The position numbers were made by a program, and so were the translations under genes. 44,638 bases of DNA from Acidobacteriota bacterium (GTDB lineage: Bacteria; Acidobacteriota; Terriglobia; Bryobacterales; Bryobacteraceae). Positions 7,256-17,707 of this stretch are shown in pieces (within the stretch, counting starts at the first letter, position 1; each line of letters opens with the position of its first letter). The notes under the pieces were generated by a model. The model did no database searches and was not told the DNA's origin. It worked only from the letters and a program-made list of their open reading frames with translations. The DNA lies in assembly GCA_025350695.1 (NCBI GenBank), contig JANXXI010000389.1, positions 1-44,638 of the forward strand. Direction: 5' to 3'.

Positions 7256-8266
7256 ATGAAGTTCAATTGGAAGCAGAAACTATTAGACGGGTGCGCTATT
7301 CCCGCCCATCCACTTGCTCTGACTAGCGAACGAAAGCTGGACGAACGGCGCCAGCGGGCCCTTACCCGCTATTACGTCACCGCCGGGGCCGGTGGAGTTG
7401 CCGTCGGCGTCCACACTACACAATTTTCAATCCGTGAATGTGGTCTTTACCGACCAGTATTGGAACTTGCCCAAGAGGAACTGCGCGGTAAGAAAGTTAT
7501 AGCTATCGCCGGTGTCAGCGGCATGACTCTTCAAGCCATCCGCGAAGCGCAAATCGCCCGCGATCTGGGTTACCATGCCGTCCTTCTCAGCATGTCGGCG
7601 CTCCCCAACGCCAACCTACGCAAGCTTATGGAACATACCGAGGAAATTGCCTCAATCCTCCCGGTCATCGGTTTCTACTTGCAACCCTCCGTCGGAGGCC
7701 GGCTGCTTGAATACGAATTCTGGCGCCGCTTCTGCCAGATCAAAAACGTAGTCGCCATCAAGATTGCCCCTTTCAATCGTTACCAAACCCTGGATGTGAT
7801 TCGCGGAGTGGCCGATTCTGGCCGCAAAGATGAAATCGCACTTTATACCGGCAATGACGATTCGATCGTGGTGGATCTCCTCACCCCCTTTGAGTTCGGT
7901 GGCAAGACGTATCGCATTCGCGGCGGATTGCTGGGCCACTGGGCTGTATGGACCAAAAAAGCCGTCGAAATGCGCGACAAACTGGCCAAGCAAAAATTGA
8001 TCACCCACAAGACACTCACTCTTGCCGCCCAGGTGACCGACGCTAACGCCGCATTTTTCGACGCCGCCAACCAATTCCGCGGCTGCATCGCAGGCATTCA
8101 CGAGGTTCTGCGCCGTCAAGGTTTGCTCGAAGGAATCTGGTGCCTCGATCCTCACGAATCCCTCTCTCCAGGTCAATTTGAAGAGATCGACCGTGTCCGC
8201 AAAGCCTATCCCCATTTGAACGACGATAATTTTGTCAGCGAGCATCTCGACGATTGGTTAAAATAG
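7256..8266 (+). CDS. DapA/NanA-family (dihydrodipicolinate synthase-like) aldolase
   Basis: 336 residues, a little longer than typical DapA. TIM-barrel class I aldolase features: GAGGVAVGVHTTQFS near residue 44 (the position of the family's G-T-T-G region), Tyr141 in GFYLQPS and the Schiff-base Lys169 in VVAIKIAPFNRY, with the 28-residue Tyr-Lys spacing of the superfamily. The C-terminal half is atypical and long. The context (epimerase-like gene upstream, no lysine genes) suggests a sugar-acid or other 2-keto-acid aldolase rather than lysine synthesis. It is 2 bases after the epimerase gene and 6 bases before the next gene. Confidence 0.85.
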   Translation: MKFNWKQKLLDGCAIPAHPLALTSERKLDERRQRALTRYYVTAGAGGVAVGVHTTQFSIRECGLYRPVLELAQEELRGKKVIAIAGVSGMTLQAIREAQIARDLGYHAVLLSMSALPNANLRKLMEHTEEIASILPVIGFYLQPSVGGRLLEYEFWRRFCQIKNVVAIKIAPFNRYQTLDVIRGVADSGRKDEIALYTGNDDSIVVDLLTPFEFGGKTYRIRGGLLGHWAVWTKKAVEMRDKLAKQKLITHKTLTLAAQVTDANAAFFDAANQFRGCIAGIHEVLRRQGLLEGIWCLDPHESLSPGQFEEIDRVRKAYPHLNDDNFVSEHLDDWLK

Positions 8267-9565
<1,299 letters not shown>

Positions 9566-9594
9566 CCGAGTTTTATCAAGAAGGTCAAATCTTG

Positions 9595-9625
9595 CGGCGC
9601 TGGCCGCACAAAGCGGTCAGCGCCG
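9595..9625. other. 13-bp hairpin after metY
   Basis: Arms 9595-9607 and 9613-9625 pair over 13 positions with a single G-T wobble and a 5-base loop (ACAAA). It is GC-rich and stable but is not followed by a T-run, so it is either a non-classical terminator, an mRNA 3' stabiliser or a protein site. It lies in the gap between metY and the secreted protein gene. Confidence 0.55.
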
Positions 9626-9665
9626 TAACATTTCGAAGGCCGAAGCGTTTATAAAGGTAATGGAC

Positions 9666-11339
9666 ATGCGAATCGTAATATTTCTGGCCGCAACTTCCCT
9701 TTTTGCGCAACAACAGAAGACGGTTGCTCCGGCGACTGCGCGCTTGGAAGGGCAGGTAGTCAATTCCCAGACCATGGAGCCGCTACGAAAAGTCAGCGTC
9801 ACGATTAGTTCCTTGAGCCGCGGCGCTGGAACTTCGCGTCAACTCTCCACTAGCGTCGACGGTAAGTTCGCCTTCGATCTGCTGCCTGCTGGTAGCTATC
9901 AGATCTCGATCGAAAGAAATGGATTTATCCCTCAGCGCTACAGCCCCCCCGGCCGCTCTTCGACGATCGAAATTATTGCTGGGCAAGCCGTCACCGGCAT
10001 CGACGTAAAATTGGTTCCGCAAGGAGCCATTGCAGGCAAAGTGCTGGATACGGATAACGAGCCAATGCAGCGCGTCCAAGTTAGCGTTCTGAAGGTCACC
10101 GCTATCGGTGGCCGGCGTCGCGCATCCATCACCTCTTCAGCCACCACCAACGACTTAGGCGATTTCCGCATCTTCAATTTACCTGCTGGCAACTACATAG
10201 TTATGGCCACCGCTTCTGGTGGCAGAGGCGGACCAGGAGGCGGATTTCGTGGCCCAGGCGGTTTTGGCGGAGGCCCCCCGCGCGGGCAAGTAGAGAAGAT
10301 GGCCCCCGACGATTATGTCCCCACCTTCTATCCAGGCTCGATCGATTCAACCACTGCTTCATTAATTCAACTCCCGGCTGGAGGCGAGATCACAGGTCTC
10401 AGCTTTCAATTAGGCCGCTCCGCCACTTTCCGAGTGCGTGGCAAGGTGTCTGGTGTGGCGGCGACCGAGGAGGCAAAGAAACGCGGTATGCGCGTCAGTC
10501 TACTTCCCGCCGACCGTAACGCCGTCCTGATGAACAACGGCATGGGCCTTTCTACTTCGGTCCGCAGCGACGGCACTTTCGAATTGCTGAACGTCCAACC
10601 AGCCGCCTATCAGGCCGTTATTATCCGCTCCGACAAAAGGAACGAAGCCGTCCTGGGAAAAAGCCTCGTAACCGTATCCAGCGGGCACATGGATAACGTC
10701 AATATTCTTTGCGCCGAACCGGTGACACTCACTGGAATCGTGAAGACTGAGTCCGGCAAGGAAGCCGACCTAGGGCGAGTTTTGCTGACTCTCAGGCCGC
10801 TAAGTGGTCTCCCAATGGCCGAAGTGGAAGCTGAAGTAAACGACGATTGGAGCTTCAAACTGGAAGGCGCCTCGCGCGAACCGTTTACTTTGAGGATGTC
10901 TGGTCTCGGCGATACCTACATCAAGTCAGTCCGGCTTGACGCCCAAGATGTTACCTTAACCGGCGTCGACTTGAGCAGCGCCGCAACGGGCTCAAAACTC
11001 GAAATCATTCTTGGTGAAAAAGCAGGTTCGGTTGACGGCACGGTAAAGGAAGGCGAAAAAGCAGCTGTTGGCCGCCCCGTGACAATTCTGCCCGACCCCG
11101 CACAGCCCATGCAGCCTTACTTAATCAAAACTGCAACCACCGATGCCGACGGAAAATTCCATGTAGCAGGTCTGGCCCCAGGTAAGTATCGTGTCTATGC
11201 CTGGACGGAAATCATGGCAGACAATTATACCGACCCCGATTTCATGCGCCGCTTCCAAAATGATGGCGGAAGAGTTGAAGTAAAGGAAGGCTCCTCGGAA
11301 CAGGTAACGATACCTGTGATCAAAGTCGACCCGAACTAA
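9666..11339 (+). CDS. Secreted carboxypeptidase-regulatory-like (beta-sandwich repeat) protein
   Basis: About 557 residues. The signal peptide RIVIFLAATSLFAQQ leads into several beta-sandwich units of the CarboxypepD_reg/CNA-B type: LEGQVVNSQTMEPLRKVSVT near residue 27, GAIAGKVLDTDNEPMQRVQV near 118, the GSVDGTVKEGEKAAVGRPVT unit near 455, and a last one with DADGKFHVAGLAPGKYRVYA. A Gly/Pro-rich linker lies near residues 183-205. Such proteins are abundant in the Bryobacterales envelope and have no known enzymatic role. Two ATGs compete (9660 and 9666); AAAGGT at 9653-9658 is 7 bases before 9666 but only 1 base before 9660, so 9666 is preferred. Confidence 0.8.
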   Translation: MRIVIFLAATSLFAQQQKTVAPATARLEGQVVNSQTMEPLRKVSVTISSLSRGAGTSRQLSTSVDGKFAFDLLPAGSYQISIERNGFIPQRYSPPGRSSTIEIIAGQAVTGIDVKLVPQGAIAGKVLDTDNEPMQRVQVSVLKVTAIGGRRRASITSSATTNDLGDFRIFNLPAGNYIVMATASGGRGGPGGGFRGPGGFGGGPPRGQVEKMAPDDYVPTFYPGSIDSTTASLIQLPAGGEITGLSFQLGRSATFRVRGKVSGVAATEEAKKRGMRVSLLPADRNAVLMNNGMGLSTSVRSDGTFELLNVQPAAYQAVIIRSDKRNEAVLGKSLVTVSSGHMDNVNILCAEPVTLTGIVKTESGKEADLGRVLLTLRPLSGLPMAEVEAEVNDDWSFKLEGASREPFTLRMSGLGDTYIKSVRLDAQDVTLTGVDLSSAATGSKLEIILGEKAGSVDGTVKEGEKAAVGRPVTILPDPAQPMQPYLIKTATTDADGKFHVAGLAPGKYRVYAWTEIMADNYTDPDFMRRFQNDGGRVEVKEGSSEQVTIPVIKVDPN

Positions 11340-11353
11340 CTGATTAAACTAAC

Positions 11354-13420
11354 TCATCGCTTTAATATTCCAAACATGTTGGAGAACCCGTCCGTCCAAG
11401 TTCGGAAGTTTGGGTCGGGTTTTAGGAACTCGCCCTGCCGCACTAAATTAGGCAGACTGTCCGCAGTCTCCTCGGCCATCACAAGCACCCAGGTGGAACC
11501 GAAGCAAACCTCACCCGGATCGTCCGATTCATCGTACTCAATCACCAAACCCTTCTTCCCAACGCTCTCCGCGCTGGCCGCGACCACTGGCTTCAACTCT
11601 AAATACTTGTTGGAAATATGCACTGCCAGCACGCCGTTCGGCTTCATGTGCTTCCAGTAAAGACCGAATGCTTCCTTGGTCAGTAAGTGCACAGGTACGG
11701 CATCGCCCGAGAAGGCATCAATCGTCAACACATCGAAATTCTGAATCGGCTCACGTTCAAGCGAAAGCCGTGCATCGCCCAGCGCGATTTCCACTGGCGC
11801 CTCAGCGTCCTTCAAATAACTGAACTCCGAATTAGCCAGCTCAATTACCTGCGGATTGATTTCGTAAACACGATACGAATCCCCTTTCTTCCCGTACGCC
11901 GTCAGGTTTCCAGTGCCCAGTCCCACAATCCCAACGCGCTGCGCCACACCAGACTTGCGTGAAAGCATCAGCTTGCCAACGCCCGATTCGGTGCAATAGT
12001 AGTTAGTGATCAGCCGACGCTTGTCAGGAGCCAAAAACTGCTGCCCATGGTTGATCACTCCATGCATCAACTTGCGGACGCCATTCTCTTCCTCCGTGCG
12101 AATCTGCCCGTAGAAATTCCGCATAACCACGCGATAGCCGACAAGTTCATAACGCACTACGCGCCCTAGTTGCACCATAAAAGCGCCCAAAAAAAGAACG
12201 ATCACCGCAAGACCAGCCATACGCAGCTTGCTTTGTTCTATCCATTCTTCCTCGCCACGAACCATCGCCAGGCAGAGTAGAATTGCCGTCAATGCCAGTC
12301 CGCCAGGGAACTCGTAATAGGCGTTGAAAAGGTTAGGCGCGATCAATCCGACAAATGTGCCACCCACCGCTCCACCAACCGAAAGCATGAAATAGAAGCT
12401 TGTCAAATAGCGCGGGTGCGGCTTCAACCGCGCCAGTTCTCCATGGCAAGCCAATGCCATGAAAAACATCGCGGCTGAATATCCGGCAATCATCCTCGGC
12501 ATGCCCCAATCCGACGGGTCCATGAACCAAGCCGGCAGCCAACTGGCTCGATCCGGTTTCAACATCCAGGAAACCAGACCCAGCGATAAGAATGCCAACG
12601 GCAGAAACACCGGCCGGTAGTAAAACTTCGAAGTCTCAAATGCAAGGATAAACGTCAGCAAATAGAGGACCAGCGGAATCAACCAAAGGAACGGAATGGC
12701 CGCCACGTCCTGGGTCAAGTGCGTGGTGATCGTCAGTAGCAGAATCGAGGCGCATGCCGCCAGCCCCGTCCACATCAACTGGTCGCCAATTGAAGGCGGC
12801 GCGGCATTGGCATAGCCTTCGTCGTTATGACTTTCGTAGACCGCATCTTTGCTTTTCCAAGCCGTGAAGATGCAGAGCGCCACAAACACGGCATACGCGG
12901 CAGACCATCCGTAGGCCTGCACTTTTGCACTGAAGTTCGGTTCCACCAGCGGCGGGTAGCTCAGCAGCGCGAGCAACGAGGAAAAGTTTGAAAGCGCAAA
13001 TAGACGATAAGGAATCGCCCCTTGAAACTGTCGCGTGTACCAAGCCTGCAACAGCGGGCTTGTTGTCGATAGAAGGAAATAAGGCAATCCGATGGTGGCC
13101 AACAGAAGCACCAAAATGGCGATGGATGGATTTTCCGTCCCGCTCGGTTTCCAATTGTTGCCCGGCAGAATGGGCAGCGCCAGCACACTCACGGCGAGCA
13201 GTATGCTGTGAATCTTGATCTGTCGTTCTGTGCGCTGCTTCTGAACGATCCAATGAGCATACCCGTAGCCCGCTAACAGCGCGGCTTGGAAGAACAGCAT
13301 GCAAGTATTCCAGACGGCCGCCGACCCGCCGAACCACGGCAGAATGATCTTGGCGATCATCGGTTGAACCTGGAAAAGTAGGAAGGCGGAGAGGAAGATG
13401 GTTATGGCGTAAAGGAGCAT
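11354..13420 (-). CDS. Fused membrane transporter-like / spermidine synthase-like protein
   Basis: 688 residues. The N-terminal about 420 residues contain many hydrophobic helices (for example ITIFLSAFLLFQVQPMIAK, which opens this family, and LLLATIGLPYFLLSTTSPLL). The soluble C-terminal part is a SAM-dependent methyltransferase/aminopropyltransferase fold: VGIVGLGTGNLTAYGKKGDS near residue 492, the acidic loop YEINPQVIELA, IALGDARLSLE, and FDVLTIDAFSGDAVPVHLLT near 565. This matches the widespread 'fused MFS/spermidine synthase' proteins, whose substrate is uncertain. It is convergent with the upstream secreted protein gene, with 14 bases between stops. A perfect TATAAT lies 25 bases before the ATG. 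Confidence 0.88.
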   Translation of the reverse strand: MLLYAITIFLSAFLLFQVQPMIAKIILPWFGGSAAVWNTCMLFFQAALLAGYGYAHWIVQKQRTERQIKIHSILLAVSVLALPILPGNNWKPSGTENPSIAILVLLLATIGLPYFLLSTTSPLLQAWYTRQFQGAIPYRLFALSNFSSLLALLSYPPLVEPNFSAKVQAYGWSAAYAVFVALCIFTAWKSKDAVYESHNDEGYANAAPPSIGDQLMWTGLAACASILLLTITTHLTQDVAAIPFLWLIPLVLYLLTFILAFETSKFYYRPVFLPLAFLSLGLVSWMLKPDRASWLPAWFMDPSDWGMPRMIAGYSAAMFFMALACHGELARLKPHPRYLTSFYFMLSVGGAVGGTFVGLIAPNLFNAYYEFPGGLALTAILLCLAMVRGEEEWIEQSKLRMAGLAVIVLFLGAFMVQLGRVVRYELVGYRVVMRNFYGQIRTEEENGVRKLMHGVINHGQQFLAPDKRRLITNYYCTESGVGKLMLSRKSGVAQRVGIVGLGTGNLTAYGKKGDSYRVYEINPQVIELANSEFSYLKDAEAPVEIALGDARLSLEREPIQNFDVLTIDAFSGDAVPVHLLTKEAFGLYWKHMKPNGVLAVHISNKYLELKPVVAASAESVGKKGLVIEYDESDDPGEVCFGSTWVLVMAEETADSLPNLVRQGEFLKPDPNFRTWTDGFSNMFGILKR

Positions 13421-13444
13421 TTCAAGTTTTTAGGGGAAAAGGGC

Positions 13445-13450
13445 ATTATA
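13445..13450 (-). promoter_or_regulatory. Candidate -10 element for the fused membrane protein gene
   Basis: A perfect TATAAT reads on the minus strand 25 bases before the start at 13420, implying a short 5' leader of about 18 bases. No convincing -35 box is seen at the expected distance. Confidence 0.35.
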
Positions 13451-13568
13451 AAGGGTTCAACGGCGTAGGGCCAGTGTGTGCGCGGATTTTTTAATCCAGG
13501 CCTGTTTCGTGACGACCCGTTATCCATTCGGTTTCGCGATATCCTAATAACTAAACGACGCTCTCCCA

Positions 13569-13874
13569 GTGACACTCATAGTTCAAGCCAACGGAAGAAT
13601 CACGATTCCTCCACGTCTCCGCTCGAAGATCGGGATCAAGGAAGGTGTTGTTCTCGATGCAAGGATTTCGAGCGGCACCCTTGTTCTCAACCCCAAAGCT
13701 CCAGTAGTAGAGGATGATGAATACACGCCAGAACAGCGCCGATACATCGAACAGCGATTTGCGGAGGCGGACGAAGACAGAAAGAATGGTCGAGTTTATG
13801 GACCTTTCACCGGTCCGGAAGCTGTCAAGTTTTTGAAGCGAGAGCTCAAAGCAAGAGCAAAGCAGCAGAAATAG
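13569..13874 (+). CDS. AbrB/MazE-type antitoxin-like DNA-binding protein
   Basis: 101 residues from GTG at 13569. The N-terminal swapped-hairpin domain is typical: IVQANGRITIPPRLRSKIGI, then KEGVVLDARISSGTLVLNP. The C-terminal half is helical and charged (YTPEQRRYIEQRFAEADEDR and a later GPFTGPEAVKFLKRELK), which is the usual toxin-binding tail. The gene ends with TAG at 13872, and an open frame for a RelE-type toxin continues in the same frame. Antitoxins of this class bind their own promoter; the 13440-13568 gap would hold it, but no clear operator palindrome was found. No good ribosome binding site is present. Confidence 0.8.
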   Translation: MTLIVQANGRITIPPRLRSKIGIKEGVVLDARISSGTLVLNPKAPVVEDDEYTPEQRRYIEQRFAEADEDRKNGRVYGPFTGPEAVKFLKRELKARAKQQK

Positions 13875-13877
13875 CCG

Positions 13878-14126
13878 ATCACGCGGGTTGAGCTCACGGA
13901 ACGTGCTATTGATGAATTAGCAGCTGCGCCGCTCGCGGTCCAAAGGGCTTTAATCAAACAAATGAGCTTACTATCGCGAGACGTTCGGCATCCATCGCTT
14001 CGTGCAAAAAAGTTTGACGGACGGTCAGAGAGGTGGCAAGCTCGGGTTAACGACGATTGGCGCTTCTACTTCGATCATCTCAATGGAACTTATTCAATCG
14101 ACAGCATTATCCCCTACCCGAAATGA
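13878..14126 (+). CDS. RelE/ParE-superfamily toxin-like ORF without a standard start codon
   Basis: From ATC at 13878 the frame encodes 82 residues to TGA at 14124-14126. It reads ITRVELTERAIDELAAAP, a KQMSLLSRDVRHPSLRAKKF middle, then DGRSERWQARVNDDWRFYF and the end DSIIPYPK. This is the RelE/HigB layout: an early helix pair, a basic 'lrakk..g....w..Rv...wR..f' core and a short final strand. It directly follows the antitoxin stop in the same frame, separated only by TAG and CCG. There is no ATG, GTG or TTG before Met29, so a full toxin would need an ATC start or UAG read-through, or the gene is broken. The coding pattern is intact to the end, which favours recent or residual function. Confidence 0.65.
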   Translation: MTRVELTERAIDELAAAPLAVQRALIKQMSLLSRDVRHPSLRAKKFDGRSERWQARVNDDWRFYFDHLNGTYSIDSIIPYPK

Positions 14127-14185
14127 TCCCCCACCCGCCTGTGATACCCTAATTCTTTAGACTCCAATTTCAGGCTCAAGTCCCG

Positions 14186-14827
14186 TTGCCAGCACGGTCC
14201 AGCGAAGCCTTCACTTTACGAACGTATCCCTTTGGGGAAGCCGACCTCATCGTCAGCTTTTTCACCAAGGATGAAGGCAAAATGCGCGGTGTCGCCAAGC
14301 GCGCCCGTAAACCGAAAAGCCCCTTTGGAGCAGGTCTGGAAAGGCTCTCGTTAGTCCGCATGGAATACTATCAGCGGGAAAACGCAGAGCTTGCACGGTT
14401 GAACAGTTGTGAGATGCTTGCCAGTCCCTTCGGCCTGGCAGGAGATTATGCAATGAGTGTGGCGCTTGATTTTTTGGCTGAAGTTTCAGAGCACCTGCTG
14501 CCGCCTCATGAAGAGAATGAGAAGTTTTTCCGGTTGCTTAGCGCGGTGGTAACTCAACTGCGCACCCACCCGGCCAATGGGCCCTGGCTGGCAGTGAACT
14601 ACTTCAGCTTCTGGGCCGTCAAACTTTCCGGATTTCTTCCGGAATTGCGAGTGAGTGAGGATTCCTTGAACTTGGCGCGGGAAATGGCGCGGAAGCCGAT
14701 TGTTGAGATTGTCCCCATTGACGCAAGCCGCGCGCTTGGCGCCGACCTTCGCCGTCAAATGGTGCGGTCGATTGAAAGCCACGCTGAACGCCGTTTAATC
14801 ACCGTTCCGATTCTGGAATCCCTGTAG
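14186..14827 (+). CDS. recO: DNA repair protein RecO
   Basis: 213 residues from TTG at 14186. RecO loads RecA on gapped DNA together with RecR. The N-terminal OB fold is clear (SSEAFTLRTYPFGEADLIVS, then GKMRGVAKRARKPKSPFGAG). The helical C-terminal part holds LDFLAEVSEHLLPPHEENEK and YFSFWAVKLSGFLPEL. The cysteine-rich zinc loop that many RecO proteins carry after GFLPEL is absent; the sequence goes directly into a short helix. The TTG start is supported because the conserved N-terminal motif begins there, but its ribosome binding site is weak. It is 9 bases before glyQ and probably co-transcribed with it. Confidence 0.9.
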   Translation: MPARSSEAFTLRTYPFGEADLIVSFFTKDEGKMRGVAKRARKPKSPFGAGLERLSLVRMEYYQRENAELARLNSCEMLASPFGLAGDYAMSVALDFLAEVSEHLLPPHEENEKFFRLLSAVVTQLRTHPANGPWLAVNYFSFWAVKLSGFLPELRVSEDSLNLAREMARKPIVEIVPIDASRALGADLRRQMVRSIESHAERRLITVPILESL

Positions 14828-14836
14828 ATTTTTGCA

Positions 14837-15715
14837 ATGGACCTATACCAACAAACGCTGTTCAAGCTAAAACAATATTGGGCCGAACGCGGGGCCATTA
14901 TTCAAGAACCTTACGACATGGAAGTGGGCGCCGGAACCATGTGCCCGGAAACATTCCTTCGCGTGCTGGGGCCGAAGCCGTACAAAGTGGCCTACGTGCA
15001 GCCCAGCCGCAGGCCCGCCGATGGCCGCTATGGCGACAATCCTAACCGCTTATACAAGCACCAGCAATTGCAGGTGATACTGAAGCCAACTCCGGTCGAC
15101 GTGTTGGAGCAATACATGGGCAGCTTGGAAGCCATCGGCATCGATCTCTCCAAACACGACTTGAAACTGGAAGAAGACAACTGGGAATCGCCGACTTTGG
15201 GCGCCTGGGGTATCGGTTGGCAGGTGATGCTGGACGGTATGGAAGTGACGCAGTTCACCTATTTCCAACAGTGCGGCGGCGTGGATCTGGAACTTGTGCC
15301 GGCGGAAATAACCTATGGTTTGGAACGCTTAACTGCATTCCTGCAAGGCGTGGAAAGCGTTTACGATATTGCCTGGGCGCCTGGGTTTGCTTATCGCGAC
15401 GTTCGGTACAACGACGAATTGCAGAGCTCGGTTTACAACTTCGAGATGGCCGATGTGGACATGCTGTGGAAGCTGTTCGCCCTTCATGAAAAGGAGAGCC
15501 AGCGTCTGATTGACGGATTTGCCGATTATGAAGACAAGCGGCGCTATCCACTGCTGCCAGCTTACGAGCATGTTTTGAAATGCTCGAACAACTTTAACTT
15601 GCTCGATGCTCGCGGCGCGATCTCGGTGACGGAGCGGGTCGGAGTGATTGCCCGGGTAAGGAAGTTGGCTGTTGGCGTTGCGCAGGCTTGGGTTGCGCAG
15701 GAGGCCGTCCGATGA
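14837..15715 (+). CDS. glyQ: Glycine--tRNA ligase alpha subunit
   Basis: 292 residues, normal for bacterial GlyQ; with GlyS it charges tRNA-Gly. Signatures: the N-terminal [39 protein letters not shown] near residue 30, [20 protein letters not shown] near 54, [20 protein letters not shown] near 114 and [20 protein letters not shown] near 140. Its stop overlaps the glyS start (ATGA). Confidence 0.97.
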   Translation: MDLYQQTLFKLKQYWAERGAIIQEPYDMEVGAGTMCPETFLRVLGPKPYKVAYVQPSRRPADGRYGDNPNRLYKHQQLQVILKPTPVDVLEQYMGSLEAIGIDLSKHDLKLEEDNWESPTLGAWGIGWQVMLDGMEVTQFTYFQQCGGVDLELVPAEITYGLERLTAFLQGVESVYDIAWAPGFAYRDVRYNDELQSSVYNFEMADVDMLWKLFALHEKESQRLIDGFADYEDKRRYPLLPAYEHVLKCSNNFNLLDARGAISVTERVGVIARVRKLAVGVAQAWVAQEAVR

Positions 15716-17673
15716 ACTTCCTGCTCGAAATTGGCGCCGAAGAAATTCCTGATTGGATGATTGAGCCCGCGCTGGAACAACTCAGTAAGGATTTTTCGGC
15801 TTTGCTTGCGGCCAGCAAACTCGGCGGTTCGGTGCAAGCGGTTGACGCTTCGCCGCGTCGTTTGGTGCTGTGGGCTGAAGGCTTGCCCGCAGGGCAGAGT
15901 GATGGTGAAGAGCTAGTAACAGGTCCACCGAAGTCGGCTGGAGCCGGGGCCGCTGGTGGCTTCGCCAAGAAGAATGGCGTCACGGTCGACGCCCTTGAAA
16001 CCCTGACCACGGATAAGGGCGAATACTTCGGCTATCGTAAGAAAACCGTTGGTCGCGCCACCGCTCCCGTGCTGGCCGAAGCGTTGCCTGATCTGATTTT
16101 GAAGCTCTACTTCCCGAAGACGATGTATTGGACAGGGAAGGGAGGTCCACGCTTCATTCGTCCCATTCGCTGGATCGTCGCATTGCTTGGCGGCGAAGTT
16201 GTTAACTTCGAATTGGCCGGCGTCAAGACGGGGAACGTCACGTACGGTCATCGGCGTCTGGGCTCGAAGGCTGCTATTCCGCTCACCTATGAAAACTATG
16301 AACGAAGCTTACAAGAAAACTTCGTGCTGGTACGCGCCGCTGAACGCAAGCAGCGTATTCTGGACGGCATCGCCAAATTAGGCGCCAACGTCAAGACCGA
16401 CGAAAAGTTGCTTCACGTTCTGACCTACATCACGGAATGGCCGACGCCCATTATGGGCAGTTTCGATGAAAGCTTCCTTCAATTACCCAAAGAAGTGCTG
16501 GTGATGGTGATGCGCCACCACCAGAAGAACTTCTCCGTCGAAAGGGCTGACGGCGAGTTGTCGAACCAGTTTGTCGCGGTGATGAACATCGACAACGACA
16601 ACGAGCGCATCGTGCAGCGCGGTAACGAACGCGTGCTTCGCGCCCGCTTCAACGATGCGAAATTCTTCTGGGACGTTGATCAGCGGAAAAAGCTTGCCGA
16701 TCGTGTCAATGATTTGAGCAAGGTCACTTTTCAGGCCAAACTTGGCTCGTATCTCGAAAAGACAAATCGCATGATTGACCTCGCCCGCGAACTCGGCGGT
16801 GACGATGCCGCTCGCGCCGCGCACCTGGCTAAGGCCGATTTGACCACGGAGATGGTGAAGGAATTCACCGACCTGCAAGGCATCGTTGGCGGCCTGTACG
16901 CCAAAGCCCAAGGCGAAAAAGAAGCAGTTTGCACGGCCATCTACGAGCATTACAAGCCGCTCAGCATGGATGATTCCATTCCTGCCACCAAGACCGGTCA
17001 GGCTCTGGGTTTAGCCGATAAGCTAGACACATTGCGCGGATGTTTCAGCGTCGGCATGATGCCCACCGGATCGAAGGATCCCTTCGCGTTGCGCCGCGCC
17101 GCTCAGGGCGTTGTTAAGATCCTCATCGAAGGCGGCTGGAGCGTTTCGCTTAAGAAGATCCTTGGTGGCGACGCTCAACTGGAAGAATTCTTCCTTGACC
17201 GGCTGAAATATTACTTCCGCGAAATTCAAGGCTTCAAGTACGACGAAGTGAATGCCGTGCTAGCCGCTGGGTCCGACGACGTGGTAGATGCGCACGAGCG
17301 CCTGAAAGCGATCCAGGCCGTTCGTCCCACCGAAAATTTCGAGCCCCTGGCCGCCAGCTTTAAGCGCATGAAAAACATTGTGACGCAGGCGAACTTCACT
17401 GGCGGAATATTCAACGCCGCTTTGATGACCGAAGATGCTGAGAAGCACTTACACGCGGCCGCCGAGTCATTGCGCGGTAAACTGAAAGGTCTGCCATATC
17501 AAGCTTCGCTTGAAACCATCGCCGGGCTTCGTCCCGCCGTGGATCAGTTTTTTGACAAGGTCATGGTGAACGCGCAGGACCAATCCGTGCGCAACAACCG
17601 TCTGGCCATGCTTGCCGGATTGTTGAGTGAGTTTTCCTCGATCGCCGATTTTTCGGAGATCGTGACGGGCTGA
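15712..17673 (+). CDS. glyS: Glycine--tRNA ligase beta subunit
   Basis: 653 residues. It begins [20 protein letters not shown], the hallmark of GlyS. Further typical segments: [20 protein letters not shown] near residue 138, the [16 protein letters not shown] region near 262, [20 protein letters not shown] near 430 and [15 protein letters not shown] near 454. The start at 15712 has GGAGG 7 bases upstream and overlaps the glyQ stop. A longer frame from 15688 is possible but not supported by the family start. The two-subunit (alpha2beta2) enzyme is thus complete. Confidence 0.97.
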   Translation: MNFLLEIGAEEIPDWMIEPALEQLSKDFSALLAASKLGGSVQAVDASPRRLVLWAEGLPAGQSDGEELVTGPPKSAGAGAAGGFAKKNGVTVDALETLTTDKGEYFGYRKKTVGRATAPVLAEALPDLILKLYFPKTMYWTGKGGPRFIRPIRWIVALLGGEVVNFELAGVKTGNVTYGHRRLGSKAAIPLTYENYERSLQENFVLVRAAERKQRILDGIAKLGANVKTDEKLLHVLTYITEWPTPIMGSFDESFLQLPKEVLVMVMRHHQKNFSVERADGELSNQFVAVMNIDNDNERIVQRGNERVLRARFNDAKFFWDVDQRKKLADRVNDLSKVTFQAKLGSYLEKTNRMIDLARELGGDDAARAAHLAKADLTTEMVKEFTDLQGIVGGLYAKAQGEKEAVCTAIYEHYKPLSMDDSIPATKTGQALGLADKLDTLRGCFSVGMMPTGSKDPFALRRAAQGVVKILIEGGWSVSLKKILGGDAQLEEFFLDRLKYYFREIQGFKYDEVNAVLAAGSDDVVDAHERLKAIQAVRPTENFEPLAASFKRMKNIVTQANFTGGIFNAALMTEDAEKHLHAAAESLRGKLKGLPYQASLETIAGLRPAVDQFFDKVMVNAQDQSVRNNRLAMLAGLLSEFSSIADFSEIVTG

Positions 17674-17707
17674 TTTTTTCTTTTTAACCTCACAGGAGAG
17701 ATGCTGG

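Noticed and set aside
13875-14126. Reading the toxin-like stretch as a simple C-terminal part of the antitoxin
   Set aside because: A clear TAG at 13872 separates them and the antitoxin has a normal length without it. I keep read-through only as one hypothesis.
17639-17685. Possible terminator at the end of glyS (CGATC...GATCG stem and a later T-run)
   Set aside because: The stem is short and inside the coding region, and the T-run starts 12 bases after it, too far for an intrinsic terminator.
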